Source: Gammaproteobacteria bacterium (lineage in GTDB: Bacteria > Pseudomonadota > Gammaproteobacteria > UBA1113). Taken from it: a DNA stretch of 58,636 nucleotides. The position numbers and the translations under genes are program-made. Positions within the stretch are counted from its first letter, which is position 1. Each line of letters opens with the position of its first letter. Under the pieces are notes generated by a model. It was not told where the DNA came from and searched no databases. It saw only the letters and a list, made by a program, of their open reading frames with translations. The stretch is from contig JAJFKI010000009.1 of the NCBI GenBank assembly GCA_021773295.1, positions 1-58,636 of the forward strand, in the 5' to 3' direction. Shown here in pieces: positions 42,328 to 51,553 of the stretch.

Positions 42328-44110
42328 TTAAGCTAATTATCTTATCAGCAGCACCTGCTTTATACTCATTATCAATAACTACGCTTAACTTGTTTTTTTC
42401 ATCAATAACAAAAAGAGGGATAAATTTATCTTTATAAGTTTCTTGATATTTTTTAATGGTAAAAGTATCAGATAATGTTGTGCTGCGTATTTCGGCTTTT
42501 TGTGCTAGTGCTTGCATCATATGCTCAAAGCTTGCTTCATCTTTAAAAAGTTTATGTCCTTTATGTCGCTCTGCTACTAAATGTCTCGAAGAGCTTGATA
42601 ATTCTGAATCTGTTTGTAAGTAATAAATTTCATTTTTACCAAAGGTATGAGCATAACGAATCCCAGCTAAGGTATTTAAGCGTCGCTGTGGGGTGATGGC
42701 CATCAGCCGACCGATGCCTATTAAATTTAATTCTCTTTCTGCAACATCAGACGTAGGGTTACCATAATAAGTTGGAATGCCTTCCATGCGCGCAGTGCTA
42801 ATATTTTCCCAGTTTGAGTCAGCCACGATGACTTTGATGTCATTTTGTATGAGCGCCTTAGCAATAGCTCGTGCTAAGGCATTAGCGCCAATGATTAAAA
42901 CGCCATTGGGATGTGGATCAGCGACTTTTAATAAACGTGCTAGAGGTTTAGCCGTAATGCTACACCACACCACTGTAAATACGATCACAAAAAACGTAAT
43001 CGTTGGTAACACTGCTGCGCCATGAAATCCTTCTTCCTGTATTTGCAATGTGAATAAGCTGATTAGGGCGGCTGCCACAATACCACGTGGTGATATCCAT
43101 GAGATTAATGTTTTCTGGCGCCAGTTGAGGCTACTACCTGCAAAACTGGCAAAGACTTTTGCAGGTTGAATTATAAATTGCATTATTAAAAATAAGGCGA
43201 TTGAAGCAGGTAATAATTTTTCCATATTAGCTAAATCTGCTCTGGCGGCGAGAATGATAAACAAAGCAGAAATGAGTAGCGTCGATATGGCTTCTTTGAA
43301 TTCCATCAGTGGCTCAATATCAACGTTTTTGCGATTAGCAATGGTCATCCCCATCACAGTTACCACCAATAAGCCCATTTCATCAAACATAGTATTTGCA
43401 GCAATATAGGCTATTAGTACCCAATTGAGTACCACGATGTTTAATAAATAATTGGGCAGCCAATGGCGTTTAATGATTTCACTCACTATGTAACCTTGTA
43501 TGAGACCTAAGATAATCCCAGCGCCCATCATGGATGTAAAATACCACACCGCATGTCTAAGGGCACCACTGTCTTTGCTGGATATAATAAAACCTAGCAC
43601 TAGCACGGCCAAGATACCGCCAATAGGATCCAAAATAATACCTTCCCATTGTAAAGTATTAGCGATAGCAGCTTGAGGTCTCACTGCTTGTAGCAGTGGT
43701 TTTATAACCGTTGGCCCTGTGACAATCATGACGGCACCAAAGACTAACGCAACTTCCCATGAAACATGAAACAATAAAATAACAGCTGTTGTGATCCCAA
43801 CTAAATTGATTAATAAACCTAAGGTGGTTAACCGTAAAAAAGAGACACCATGTTCTTTGATGTCAGCAAAACGCAGTGTCAGACTGCCTTCAAATAAAAT
43901 TAAAGCCACCGCCAAGGACACCATGGGAAATAATAGATCACCGAATAGACTATCTGGCTTGAGAATACCGGCCACTGGCCCCAAAAGCACACCTGCAATT
44001 AATAAAAATAAGATGGAGGGGAGATTAAAACGCCAAGCAGTTACCTGACTGATAACTGAAAATAAGCCAATTAATCCTAAGCAGGCTACAGTACTGAATG
44101 TCATGATCAT
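42317..44110 (-). CDS. Cation:proton antiporter (CPA1 type) with TrkA-N domain
   Basis: The 597-residue protein has about 12 membrane helices in residues 1-395, with CPA-type landmarks ILFEGSLTLRFADI, VIVTGPTVIKPLLQAVRP (the crossing unwound helix region) and GIILDPIGGILAVLVLG. A cytoplasmic nucleotide-binding TrkA-N/RCK-like domain follows (GVLIIGANALARAIAKALIQ, VADSNWENISTARMEGIPTY). It exchanges Na+ or K+ for protons and controls pH and ion balance. In the DP of LDPIGG the aspartate is the usual transport residue. It is monocistronic, convergent with the preceding gene. Confidence 0.9.
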   Translation of the reverse strand: MIMTFSTVACLGLIGLFSVISQVTAWRFNLPSILFLLIAGVLLGPVAGILKPDSLFGDLLFPMVSLAVALILFEGSLTLRFADIKEHGVSFLRLTTLGLLINLVGITTAVILLFHVSWEVALVFGAVMIVTGPTVIKPLLQAVRPQAAIANTLQWEGIILDPIGGILAVLVLGFIISSKDSGALRHAVWYFTSMMGAGIILGLIQGYIVSEIIKRHWLPNYLLNIVVLNWVLIAYIAANTMFDEMGLLVVTVMGMTIANRKNVDIEPLMEFKEAISTLLISALFIILAARADLANMEKLLPASIALFLIMQFIIQPAKVFASFAGSSLNWRQKTLISWISPRGIVAAALISLFTLQIQEEGFHGAAVLPTITFFVIVFTVVWCSITAKPLARLLKVADPHPNGVLIIGANALARAIAKALIQNDIKVIVADSNWENISTARMEGIPTYYGNPTSDVAERELNLIGIGRLMAITPQRRLNTLAGIRYAHTFGKNEIYYLQTDSELSSSSRHLVAERHKGHKLFKDEASFEHMMQALAQKAEIRSTTLSDTFTIKKYQETYKDKFIPLFVIDEKNKLSVVIDNEYKAGAADKIISLITP

Positions 44111-44151
44111 CCTTAATCAGTGATATCGAATTGAAGGATATTATATAGGAA

Positions 44152-45675
44152 TTATTTCCGCCGTGCACGCTTTTTAACCGGCTCCTTCTTTTTAACTCTT
44201 GTTTTCCTAGCATTACTAGGTTGTGCTGTTTTACGACCAGGTTTCTTGCGATCGTTGCCTCTGCCACGTGACTCACCAAAGGATTTACTGCGACGTTTGG
44301 GAGCAGGTTTTCTGTCATGCCTACCGTTTGTTCTGGCAACTTCGATTTCATTCTCAGGTAATGGATTTGATTGTTGAATCAAATAGGCCAAGGCTGCGGC
44401 AACATCTTGAGCCTCGCAGCCAGAGTGTTGCATAATGTCTTCAACCATTTTGTAATGAGGTTTTAAACGCTTACTCTTATCAATAATATTTATCACTTTT
44501 TCAGCTAATTCTTTGCTGCGCTTTTCACTCATTTCCTGGAGAGAGGGTGGTGCTAATTGCTTGATAGAAGTATGCACTGCATGCTCAATATCATCCAATA
44601 AGCGCTTTTCTCTATGAGTAATCAATAAAATAGCTTTACCTTTGCGTCCAGCACGGCCCGTACGACCAATGCGGTGAATATATGATTCAGTGTCATGCGG
44701 GATGTCATAGTTAATCACATGACTGACCCGTTCAACGTCAATACCACGTGCTGCCACATCTGTTGCCACGATAATATCTAAAGATCCTTTTTTAAGTTTA
44801 GTAATTACTTTTTCACGCAGAGATTGGCTCATGTCACCATTAAGTGCTGCTGCCGCATGGCCACGTGCTTGCAAGCGCTCAGAAAGTTCAGCAGAACTAT
44901 TTTTAGTACGAGTGAAAATGATAGCTGCTTGAATATCTTCGACTTCAAGCAATCGTGTTAACACATCTAGTTTTTGGTTATTAGCAGCTAAGGTATAGAA
45001 TTGTTCAATAGCATTAACCGTCATCTCTTTAGGTTTGATATGAACCTTTTGAGGTTTATTTAAATATCGTTTTGCAATTTTTTGAATCGATAATGGCAGT
45101 GTTGCTGAAAATAGTGCAGTTTGATGTTCCTTTGGGATTTGCTCTAAAATCCACTCAATATCATCAATAAAACCCATTTTTAGCATTTCGTCGGCTTCAT
45201 CTAAAACAATGGTTTTTAAGGTACTTAAATCTAAGGTTTTACGACGCAAATGATCCATCACGCGTCCTGGTGTACCCACAATCACTTGCGCGCCACGTTT
45301 TAACGCCCGTAATTGAATATTATAATCTTGCCCGCCATAAATGGGGGTTACATGAAAACCTTTAATGTTTCTCGCATAGCTTTGAAACGCTTCCGAGACT
45401 TGAATGGCGAGTTCACGCGTAGGTGCAATGACCAATGCCTGCGGCTTATTACTTTTGATATTTAAATGAGACAAGATAGGTAAGGCAAATGCTGCAGTTT
45501 TACCGGTACCCGTTTGTGCTTGCGCTAAGATGTCATCACCATTAAGTAAGATGGGAATGCTTTGTTCTTGTATCGGCGTTGGTGTTTCGTAACCTAGCTC
45601 AGCGAGCGCCGACAATAATGGTTGGCTAAGCCCCAGCTCTTTAAACGCCGGCTTTTTTAATGATGGTGTTGACAT
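44152..45675 (-). CDS. DEAD-box ATP-dependent RNA helicase (CsdA/RhlE-like)
   Basis: This 507-residue helicase shows all DEAD-box motifs in order: Q motif (FKELGLSQPLLSALAELGYE), motif I AQTGTGKT, PTRELA, TPGR, DEAD, SAT, then VATDVAARGIDVERVSHVIN and HRIGRTGRAG. After the core comes a helical segment (MVEDIMQHSGCEAQDVAAAL) resembling the dimerisation region of CsdA/DeaD, then a very basic tail ending KKREPVKKRARRK-like residues. It lacks the RNA-recognition domain of full-length DeaD. It probably unwinds rRNA or mRNA structure in ribosome assembly, often more needed in the cold. The gene stands alone with its own promoter region. Confidence 0.93.
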   Translation of the reverse strand: MSTPSLKKPAFKELGLSQPLLSALAELGYETPTPIQEQSIPILLNGDDILAQAQTGTGKTAAFALPILSHLNIKSNKPQALVIAPTRELAIQVSEAFQSYARNIKGFHVTPIYGGQDYNIQLRALKRGAQVIVGTPGRVMDHLRRKTLDLSTLKTIVLDEADEMLKMGFIDDIEWILEQIPKEHQTALFSATLPLSIQKIAKRYLNKPQKVHIKPKEMTVNAIEQFYTLAANNQKLDVLTRLLEVEDIQAAIIFTRTKNSSAELSERLQARGHAAAALNGDMSQSLREKVITKLKKGSLDIIVATDVAARGIDVERVSHVINYDIPHDTESYIHRIGRTGRAGRKGKAILLITHREKRLLDDIEHAVHTSIKQLAPPSLQEMSEKRSKELAEKVINIIDKSKRLKPHYKMVEDIMQHSGCEAQDVAAALAYLIQQSNPLPENEIEVARTNGRHDRKPAPKRRSKSFGESRGRGNDRKKPGRKTAQPSNARKTRVKKKEPVKKRARRK

Positions 45676-45859
45676 GGAAATGTGTTCTCTGTGATTGTTC
45701 GTTAAATGGACAGTGAATTATACGGACTAATTGGTCAAAAGTCACGCTTATTTTGAAGATAGTTTATTTGTAGCTAATTAACTGTAATTATTAAGATTTT
45801 ATGAAGAGAGACAGTAGACAATCTTATACTATAATTTCCTTTATGAGGGAATATAATCA

Positions 45860-46921
45860 ATGCGTAGTATAAGTATCATTCTTACAGTCATTTTTCTTTT
45901 ATTGAGTGCCGAGACCTTTGCTGAGGGAACGTCAGAGGACCCGTGTATCGTACCCACCGCCATGGACCGCATTAGACCTGCCCCTAGAGAAGAGCCCACT
46001 GAAGTCTCCATATCGATGTATGTCCTCGATATTGAGAATATTGATGATATTAACCAAGATTTCACGGTGGATGTGGTGATCAATCAACAATGGCATGATC
46101 CGCGCTTAATTAACCAAGCAGCTCTGAAAAAGTATCCTGACATCCGCTGTACCTACGAATTAAGAGATGTCTGGAATCCCAAATTAACAATTTACAATTT
46201 AAGAGATTTAAAACCCATCCTTGATAAAGTCGTCACCGTCAAGCCTGATGGCAGCGTGAATTACTTACAGCGATATTTTGGCACGTTAACGGCGCATTTA
46301 AATTTGAGAAATTTCCCTTTTGACTCGCAAAAGTTTCCTATTACTTTACTATCAACAGAATACAGTCCCGAACAATTAAAATTAACGTTTAATAAAAAAG
46401 ATACGGGTCATGAAAAAAAATTCTCAATTGCAAATTGGAAGCTCACACCCATTGGCGCAAAAGTTGGAAAAGTCACAGCAGAGTCTGCTCACGTTCCAGT
46501 GAAGTCGGGTGATTACGCAACGTTCCAATACTCGTTTTATGGCAAGCGAGATTTAACCTATTACGTCTGGAAAGTGATTATTCCTATGACGCTAATCGTT
46601 TTGATGTCATGGGCTGTGTTTTGGGTCAACCCAAGACAAATTGAAGCCGAAGTCGGTTTATCTGCCACGACTATCTTAACGTTGATCGCATTCTTATTTA
46701 ACTTAAACAGTTTACTTCCAAGGATCCCATACTTAACTAATTTAGACTTCTTCATCTTATTTTCACTGATCTTGGTATTCTTATCTTTCATAGAGGTAGT
46801 TATCACTTGTAGCTTAGCCTTGGCTGATAGGGATCGCATAGCCATTATTATTGATCGCTGCGCCAGAGTTGTATTCCCAATACTCTATATCTTAAACTTT
46901 AGCTATTTCATGCTTCATTAA
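45860..46921 (+). CDS. Pentameric ligand-gated ion channel homologue (GLIC/ELIC type)
   Basis: The 353-residue protein starts with a signal peptide (MRSISIILTVIFLLLSAETF). An extracellular beta-sandwich follows (about 30-225) with the Pro-loop NFPFDSQKFPITLL at the place of the eukaryotic Cys-loop, without the Cys pair, as in all prokaryotic members. M1 is KVIIPMTLIVLMSWAVFWV; M2 starts after IEAEVGLSATTILTLIAFLF and ends SLLPRIPYLTNLDFF, close to ELIC's LPRLPYTTVID. M3 and M4 complete the four helices. A Glu before M2 at the inner mouth suits cation selectivity. The channel would sit in the inner membrane with the ligand domain in the periplasm. Ligand unknown. AGGGA lies upstream of the ATG. 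Confidence 0.93.
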   Translation: MRSISIILTVIFLLLSAETFAEGTSEDPCIVPTAMDRIRPAPREEPTEVSISMYVLDIENIDDINQDFTVDVVINQQWHDPRLINQAALKKYPDIRCTYELRDVWNPKLTIYNLRDLKPILDKVVTVKPDGSVNYLQRYFGTLTAHLNLRNFPFDSQKFPITLLSTEYSPEQLKLTFNKKDTGHEKKFSIANWKLTPIGAKVGKVTAESAHVPVKSGDYATFQYSFYGKRDLTYYVWKVIIPMTLIVLMSWAVFWVNPRQIEAEVGLSATTILTLIAFLFNLNSLLPRIPYLTNLDFFILFSLILVFLSFIEVVITCSLALADRDRIAIIIDRCARVVFPILYILNFSYFMLH

Positions 46922-46929
46922 AAATACCC

Positions 46930-46978
46930 CACCATCATCCTCGTCCCCCGCACCATCATCCTCGGGCTTGATCCGAGG
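46930..46978. repeat. Short palindromic repeat with tandem CACCATCATCCTCG
   Basis: CACCATCATCCTCG occurs twice in a row, and the second copy runs into the palindrome CCTCGG-GCTTGAT-CCGAGG (46960-46978). Related hairpins are scattered in many proteobacterial genomes; one arm resembles the repeat at 9816-9843. Confidence 0.55.
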
Positions 46979-47024
46979 ACCCAGAAGCAATTAATAGAAA
47001 AAGTTCATTACTCTCTAGCGGAGC

Positions 47025-47067
47025 TATACCCATTACAGATGAAAATGCGACATTAGGGCGATTTGGA
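47025..47067 (-). repeat. Foldback repeat, copy E (single end only)
   Basis: TATACCCATTACAGATGAAA, then ATGCGA and TTAGGGCGATTT, is a solo inverted right end of the foldback element, without core or partner end. It lies between the ion channel gene and the yheS gene. Confidence 0.7.
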
Positions 47068-47085
47068 AATAAAAAAACAAAAGCA

Positions 47086-48942
47086 CTAATCCATATTCTC
47101 TAATTGATGCAAAGCCTCAAACCATTGATCCTGCAACCCATCTAACTCACTCACTAATGCTGTCTTCTCAAGTCTTAATTGTGATGCTTTGTTTTGCCCG
47201 GTCTCTTCCTGATAAAGCTCGGGCTCCTTTAATGCATCATCCACAACGGCAATCTTCTGGTTCACTTTTTCAATCTTTTGCTCCAAAGATTTCACTTGTT
47301 TTTCAAGCTTAGTCGTATTCTCTACAGACAAAGGCTTATCTTTCTTAACTTTCTTAGATTGTTTTTGCTGCGATTGAGCCTTATCCGTTAACCATTGCTG
47401 ATAATCATCCATATCACCTTTAAATAGCGTTATCCCGCCGTCATCCACTAACCAAAAGGCATCACAACAACTTTCTAATAAATAACGATCATGAGAAATC
47501 ATGATAAAGCTGCCATTAAATTCTTGCATTGATAGCACTAGGGCATTGCGCATTTCCATATCTAAATGATTGGTAGGCTCATCAAGCAGTAACATATTGC
47601 ATTGCAAAGATGCTAAAATAGCTAAGACTAAACGTGATTGCTCACCTCCAGAAAAGCGCTCGATACACGTTAAAGCTTTATCGCCACAAAAATTAAAGCC
47701 CCCCAAGAAATTACGAATCAGCTGCTCTGACCACTGCGGGTGTCGTTGCAAAATGTGCCAAGCAGGCGTTTGATCAAAGCGTAATAATTCTACTTGATCC
47801 TGGGCATAATAGCCCAAGTTTAATTTAGGTGATTTCATTAAAGTACCGTTTAAAGCCGTCAAAGTCCCGGCCAATGTCTTCATTAAGGTAGACTTGCCCG
47901 CACCGTTAACGCCTAATAAACCAATACGATCACCTTTATTTATGGTTAATTCTCCAATGCGCAGTACGGGTTGTTCGTAACCAACCGCAAAATCTTCCAA
48001 GCGCATAGCAGGGTTTGAAATATCTTCTGCTGTTTTAAATTCAAAGCTAAAAGCTGTTTTGTCTTGCAAGACTTGGATTGTTTCTATTTTCTCTAAAGCT
48101 TTTATACGGCTTTGTGCTTGCTTAGCCTTAGTGGCTTTAGCTCGAAACCTGTCAACAAAACTCTGCATATGAGCAATAGCGCGTTGTTGTTTTTCTGATA
48201 AGGCTTGCTGGGCTTTTATATGCTCTGCTCGTAAACGTTCAAAATCAGAATAACTACCCTTATAAGCTTTAATTTTCTTATGCTCAATGTGCCAAATGTA
48301 GTTACAGGTATTGTCTAAAAAAACTCTGTCATGAGAAATTAAAACAACAGCGCCTTGGTATTTCGTGAGAAACTGTTCCAGCCAAGTTATGGCGGCGATG
48401 TCTAAGTGATTCGTTGGCTCATCCAGTAACATAATGTCACTAGGTTTTAACAATGCTTGCGCCAACTGTAAACGCATACGCCAACCGCCGGAAAAGGTTT
48501 TGACGGGTTTATGTGTTTCATGGTTACCAAAGCCTAGACCATGTAAAATAGTCGCAGCAAGGGCTTCTAAATGATAGGCATTGATATCATCTAATAGTGC
48601 TAAGCACTCAATGATTTTTTCATCTTGTTCTTGTTCATAAGCTTGTTTTAATTGCCGCTGTGCTTGTACATATTCATGATGACCTTGCAATACATAATCA
48701 AGAGCGGTGGTGTCAGTATCGGGCATCGTTTGACGCATGATAGCAATGCGTAAATCCCGAGCGATATTTAAGTCACCTTTATCCGCACTGAGTTCACCAT
48801 TAATAATGGCCATAAGGCTCGATTTTCCCGTGCCATTAGCGCCGACCAAACCAATACGATGACCATTGAAGATATCGAGGCTTACATCGCTGTAAAGCGC
48901 TTCGCCATGAAAATCTAGTTCAATGTTTTTAAGCGTTATCAT
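47086..48942 (-). CDS. yheS: ABC-F family ATPase YheS
   Basis: The 618-residue protein has two soluble ABC domains and no membrane part: Walker A GLVGANGTGKSSLM with signature FSGGWRMRLQLAQALL, and GLLGVNGAGKSTLM with signature FSGGEQSRLVLAIL. Each is followed by LLLDEPTNHLD. The linker between them (YIDRFRAKATKAKQAQSRIK-type stretch) is the P-site tRNA interaction motif arm of YheS, and a C-terminal coiled coil (about 545-618) completes the family form. YheS-type proteins bind translating ribosomes and help with stalled synthesis. Length and domain order are normal. A GTTATC-rich region precedes the gene; it is probably monocistronic. Confidence 0.92.
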   Translation of the reverse strand: MITLKNIELDFHGEALYSDVSLDIFNGHRIGLVGANGTGKSSLMAIINGELSADKGDLNIARDLRIAIMRQTMPDTDTTALDYVLQGHHEYVQAQRQLKQAYEQEQDEKIIECLALLDDINAYHLEALAATILHGLGFGNHETHKPVKTFSGGWRMRLQLAQALLKPSDIMLLDEPTNHLDIAAITWLEQFLTKYQGAVVLISHDRVFLDNTCNYIWHIEHKKIKAYKGSYSDFERLRAEHIKAQQALSEKQQRAIAHMQSFVDRFRAKATKAKQAQSRIKALEKIETIQVLQDKTAFSFEFKTAEDISNPAMRLEDFAVGYEQPVLRIGELTINKGDRIGLLGVNGAGKSTLMKTLAGTLTALNGTLMKSPKLNLGYYAQDQVELLRFDQTPAWHILQRHPQWSEQLIRNFLGGFNFCGDKALTCIERFSGGEQSRLVLAILASLQCNMLLLDEPTNHLDMEMRNALVLSMQEFNGSFIMISHDRYLLESCCDAFWLVDDGGITLFKGDMDDYQQWLTDKAQSQQKQSKKVKKDKPLSVENTTKLEKQVKSLEQKIEKVNQKIAVVDDALKEPELYQEETGQNKASQLRLEKTALVSELDGLQDQWFEALHQLENMD

Positions 48943-49086
48943 TATTGGTTACCTGAGTTTGTTTCCACGAAGCGGGAGTGCTTCTTAGTAGGTTGTGTTC
49001 CTTAATCACAGGGGTAGATTATAACTTAAAAGAAGGGGAATACAATATCCCCTAGCAAGACTAGGAGATATTGTAAAATGTTGAAC

Positions 49087-51405
49087 TCAACCTGATATGG
49101 TTACCGCTTGCCTTGTCAGCACTGGAGTAGACACAGGTGTCAAAACAGGGGTAGATACTGGTGATGCTATGATCCCACCATTATTATCATGCTCAATTTT
49201 ACTATTAGCAAACATCCCGGCATATGCTAGAGCATTCGTGTTAATATCATCTACACTGTCATCTATACTATCATCTTCGTCATCGCTAACTAGCAATAAA
49301 AAATTATTGTTTCTAGCAGTTCTAGCTGAAGGAAGATCATCATTAGCGCTCTTCTCTCTACTGTTGTCTACGGCAACAGCAGCTGTAGTACTACTGCTCG
49401 CTGCTAAAGATTCAGTTGAGATGGTAATTGGCGCAACAACAGTACTTTTTCTATTAACAAGCGCAGTGCTCGATAATCTAGTCGCCATAACAGATAATCG
49501 ATTAGCATGTTCTTCTTGAAAGCTTATTCTTTTCTTTGGGGTTATGACTTTTGTGTTGTTATCTTCATCAGTAATATCATTATTTTTGGTCATCAGTTTT
49601 ATTTTTTTACGTTGATAAGTGATACCACTCAGTACTTTCATAGACTTATCATGTAATTTAGATTTATGTTTTCTTTTCTCTAACTTCGATTTCAGACTAA
49701 ACCCTAGCATGCTGCTAATGCCGAAAACACCTAAAGTTCCGATGACAAGACTAGCGCCAAGTGAAAGAGGAGCTAGTATTAATGAGGTGATCATAATACT
49801 TGTGCTCAGTGTAATTAAAAAACCTCCAGCGGTTTTTCCAAGTTTATTTGTATTACGAGCGCTACTGACATTAGTCCGTCGATGAATGGTTTTTCTGATA
49901 GCTGCAACATTTCTCTTAGTTGGGTTTTGCAATGCTGTGAGCAAATCTTCAGTATTGGTAGCTAGAAGTTGTCGACGTTCGTCAATACGATGAGTTCGGA
50001 ATAGTTTTGAACGTAATATGCGTTGGTCGGAACGTAATAAACTTTTATTTTTCTCTTCTGACCGTGCCGCTACTGCCGCTATTTCTTTTTCAATGTTAAC
50101 TATTGCTGTGTCAATAGCAGCAGAAGTCTTTTCAATAAATCTCATATATGCTCGAATACGAGCGCTTAAAATGCCTGAAGTGACACCTCCAGGTTCTTGT
50201 AGCATATTGTTTAATGCAATTAAGCTCAAAGAAAGCCTACGACCAAAATCTTCATTGGATCCTACTTGTTTGTTAGTCTCATCATTACTGCTTGTTACTA
50301 ATGTGAGAGTTGAACTGACTCGGTCTAATAATCCATTGAATGCATAACCACCAGTATTTTTTTCAGATCTATCTTGTTTCTGCGTTATATACACACGTTC
50401 GTATATTGCTGATAATGCTTCAAATCCCTCATGGATTTCTTTAAGTTTTAGTTTGTTCTGAGCTATTTGTTGAGAAGGCTTAATATGAATATCAATGAAT
50501 TTCTCGAGTACTTTCACAAGGTTGCTATTCTTCCGATCTTTTTCAAAACGTGATATCAAGTAATTTAATACAATGCTTACTTTGTCAATGTTCGATACCA
50601 TTTCACTGAGCAAGGCTAATTGTGAGGTGAAAGGCTTAGAGAAAAGTTTCTCCTGAATTAAAGGCAATGCTATGAATGGACTGTTAGCAATACGCCTCAT
50701 TTCATTAGTACTTAGTTCGAGGAGGTTTTTTAAGTCACTATAATTTTTAAAGGCATTGAGCAGGCGTTGAAATTTTTCTTCCGTTAGATTTAAGTCTCGC
50801 ATGATTTTCTTTCTATTTGCAAGCAAAATTGCTAGCAATGGTTGTATGATTTTCTTATTGGTACAGTGACTAATGAAAGAATGCTCAGACATTAAGAGCT
50901 CAATGATCGTCATACGTGCGGATATAATGCTTTTAAAGTCAATGATTCTTTGGGATTTATGATATGCTTGCAATGCTTGCTTAGCTTCTTGCTTTTTAGC
51001 TTGCAACTGTTCCGCCTTGGCAGTTAGCTTTTGTACGGTTTTAATAGAAACATCTCCTTTTGAGAAGCCGGCTTCAACAGCCGCAGCAATTTTATTATCT
51101 AAGGCTAATTTTCGTTTTTCAATAGTTTCAAGTTTATATTTTAGAGGGTAAAAAATAGCCTGCATCTTTTGATACTGGCGTCTTAAAGTTTTTGCTTGCC
51201 TTTCATTTAGTGGCGTATAGTAAGCCTGGTTCTCCATTCCATCTGCTAGCATAAGAAGTTTCGTTTTGATCGCAATTAAGCGTCTAAGTTTCCTAGCAGT
51301 CAACTGGCTTGGCGATAAGCGTATAAAGTCATTAACCATTCCAACCAGATGAAACAGATAAAGCAAAAAAGGATCTTCTCGGTAATCTTCACCTGAATAT
51401 TTCAT
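49087..51405 (-). CDS. Large coiled-coil orphan protein with hydrophobic hairpin; candidate effector
   Basis: I do not recognise a family. The ATG at 51405 (MKYSGEDYREDPFLLYLF) is preferred because AGGGG lies just before it; the longer frame adds 7 residues. The 772-residue protein is mostly helical with heptad-like Lys/Glu/Leu patterns over about 60-500. It then has one hydrophobic hairpin (FLITLSTSIMITSLILAPLS then LGASLVIGTLGVFGISSMLG), and a low-complexity, Ser/Thr/Asp-rich C-terminal third with DDEDDSIDDSVDDI and a tandem PVSTPVLTPVSTPVLT near the end. This build is common among Legionella- and Coxiella-type secreted effectors that insert in host membranes, but no secretion signal can be proven by eye. 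Confidence 0.7.
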   Translation of the reverse strand: MKYSGEDYREDPFLLYLFHLVGMVNDFIRLSPSQLTARKLRRLIAIKTKLLMLADGMENQAYYTPLNERQAKTLRRQYQKMQAIFYPLKYKLETIEKRKLALDNKIAAAVEAGFSKGDVSIKTVQKLTAKAEQLQAKKQEAKQALQAYHKSQRIIDFKSIISARMTIIELLMSEHSFISHCTNKKIIQPLLAILLANRKKIMRDLNLTEEKFQRLLNAFKNYSDLKNLLELSTNEMRRIANSPFIALPLIQEKLFSKPFTSQLALLSEMVSNIDKVSIVLNYLISRFEKDRKNSNLVKVLEKFIDIHIKPSQQIAQNKLKLKEIHEGFEALSAIYERVYITQKQDRSEKNTGGYAFNGLLDRVSSTLTLVTSSNDETNKQVGSNEDFGRRLSLSLIALNNMLQEPGGVTSGILSARIRAYMRFIEKTSAAIDTAIVNIEKEIAAVAARSEEKNKSLLRSDQRILRSKLFRTHRIDERRQLLATNTEDLLTALQNPTKRNVAAIRKTIHRRTNVSSARNTNKLGKTAGGFLITLSTSIMITSLILAPLSLGASLVIGTLGVFGISSMLGFSLKSKLEKRKHKSKLHDKSMKVLSGITYQRKKIKLMTKNNDITDEDNNTKVITPKKRISFQEEHANRLSVMATRLSSTALVNRKSTVVAPITISTESLAASSSTTAAVAVDNSREKSANDDLPSARTARNNNFLLLVSDDEDDSIDDSVDDINTNALAYAGMFANSKIEHDNNGGIIASPVSTPVLTPVSTPVLTRQAVTISG

Positions 51406-51553
51406 AATAAACCCCTGTAATCTCACGTAATACTTGTCTAATGCTCAGCAACAGTACACCTGTTGCCTATGCAAGTCAATATCTTAGAGGTAAGAAACAA
51501 AAAAAAATTACAAATAAATCAACAAGTTAAGGTTTCCTTAAGCAAAAAACGAC

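Noticed and set aside
44025..44351. 108-residue minus-strand frame between antiporter and helicase
   Set aside because: It overlaps the basic tail of the DEAD-box gene in another frame and the antiporter start, with no family likeness.
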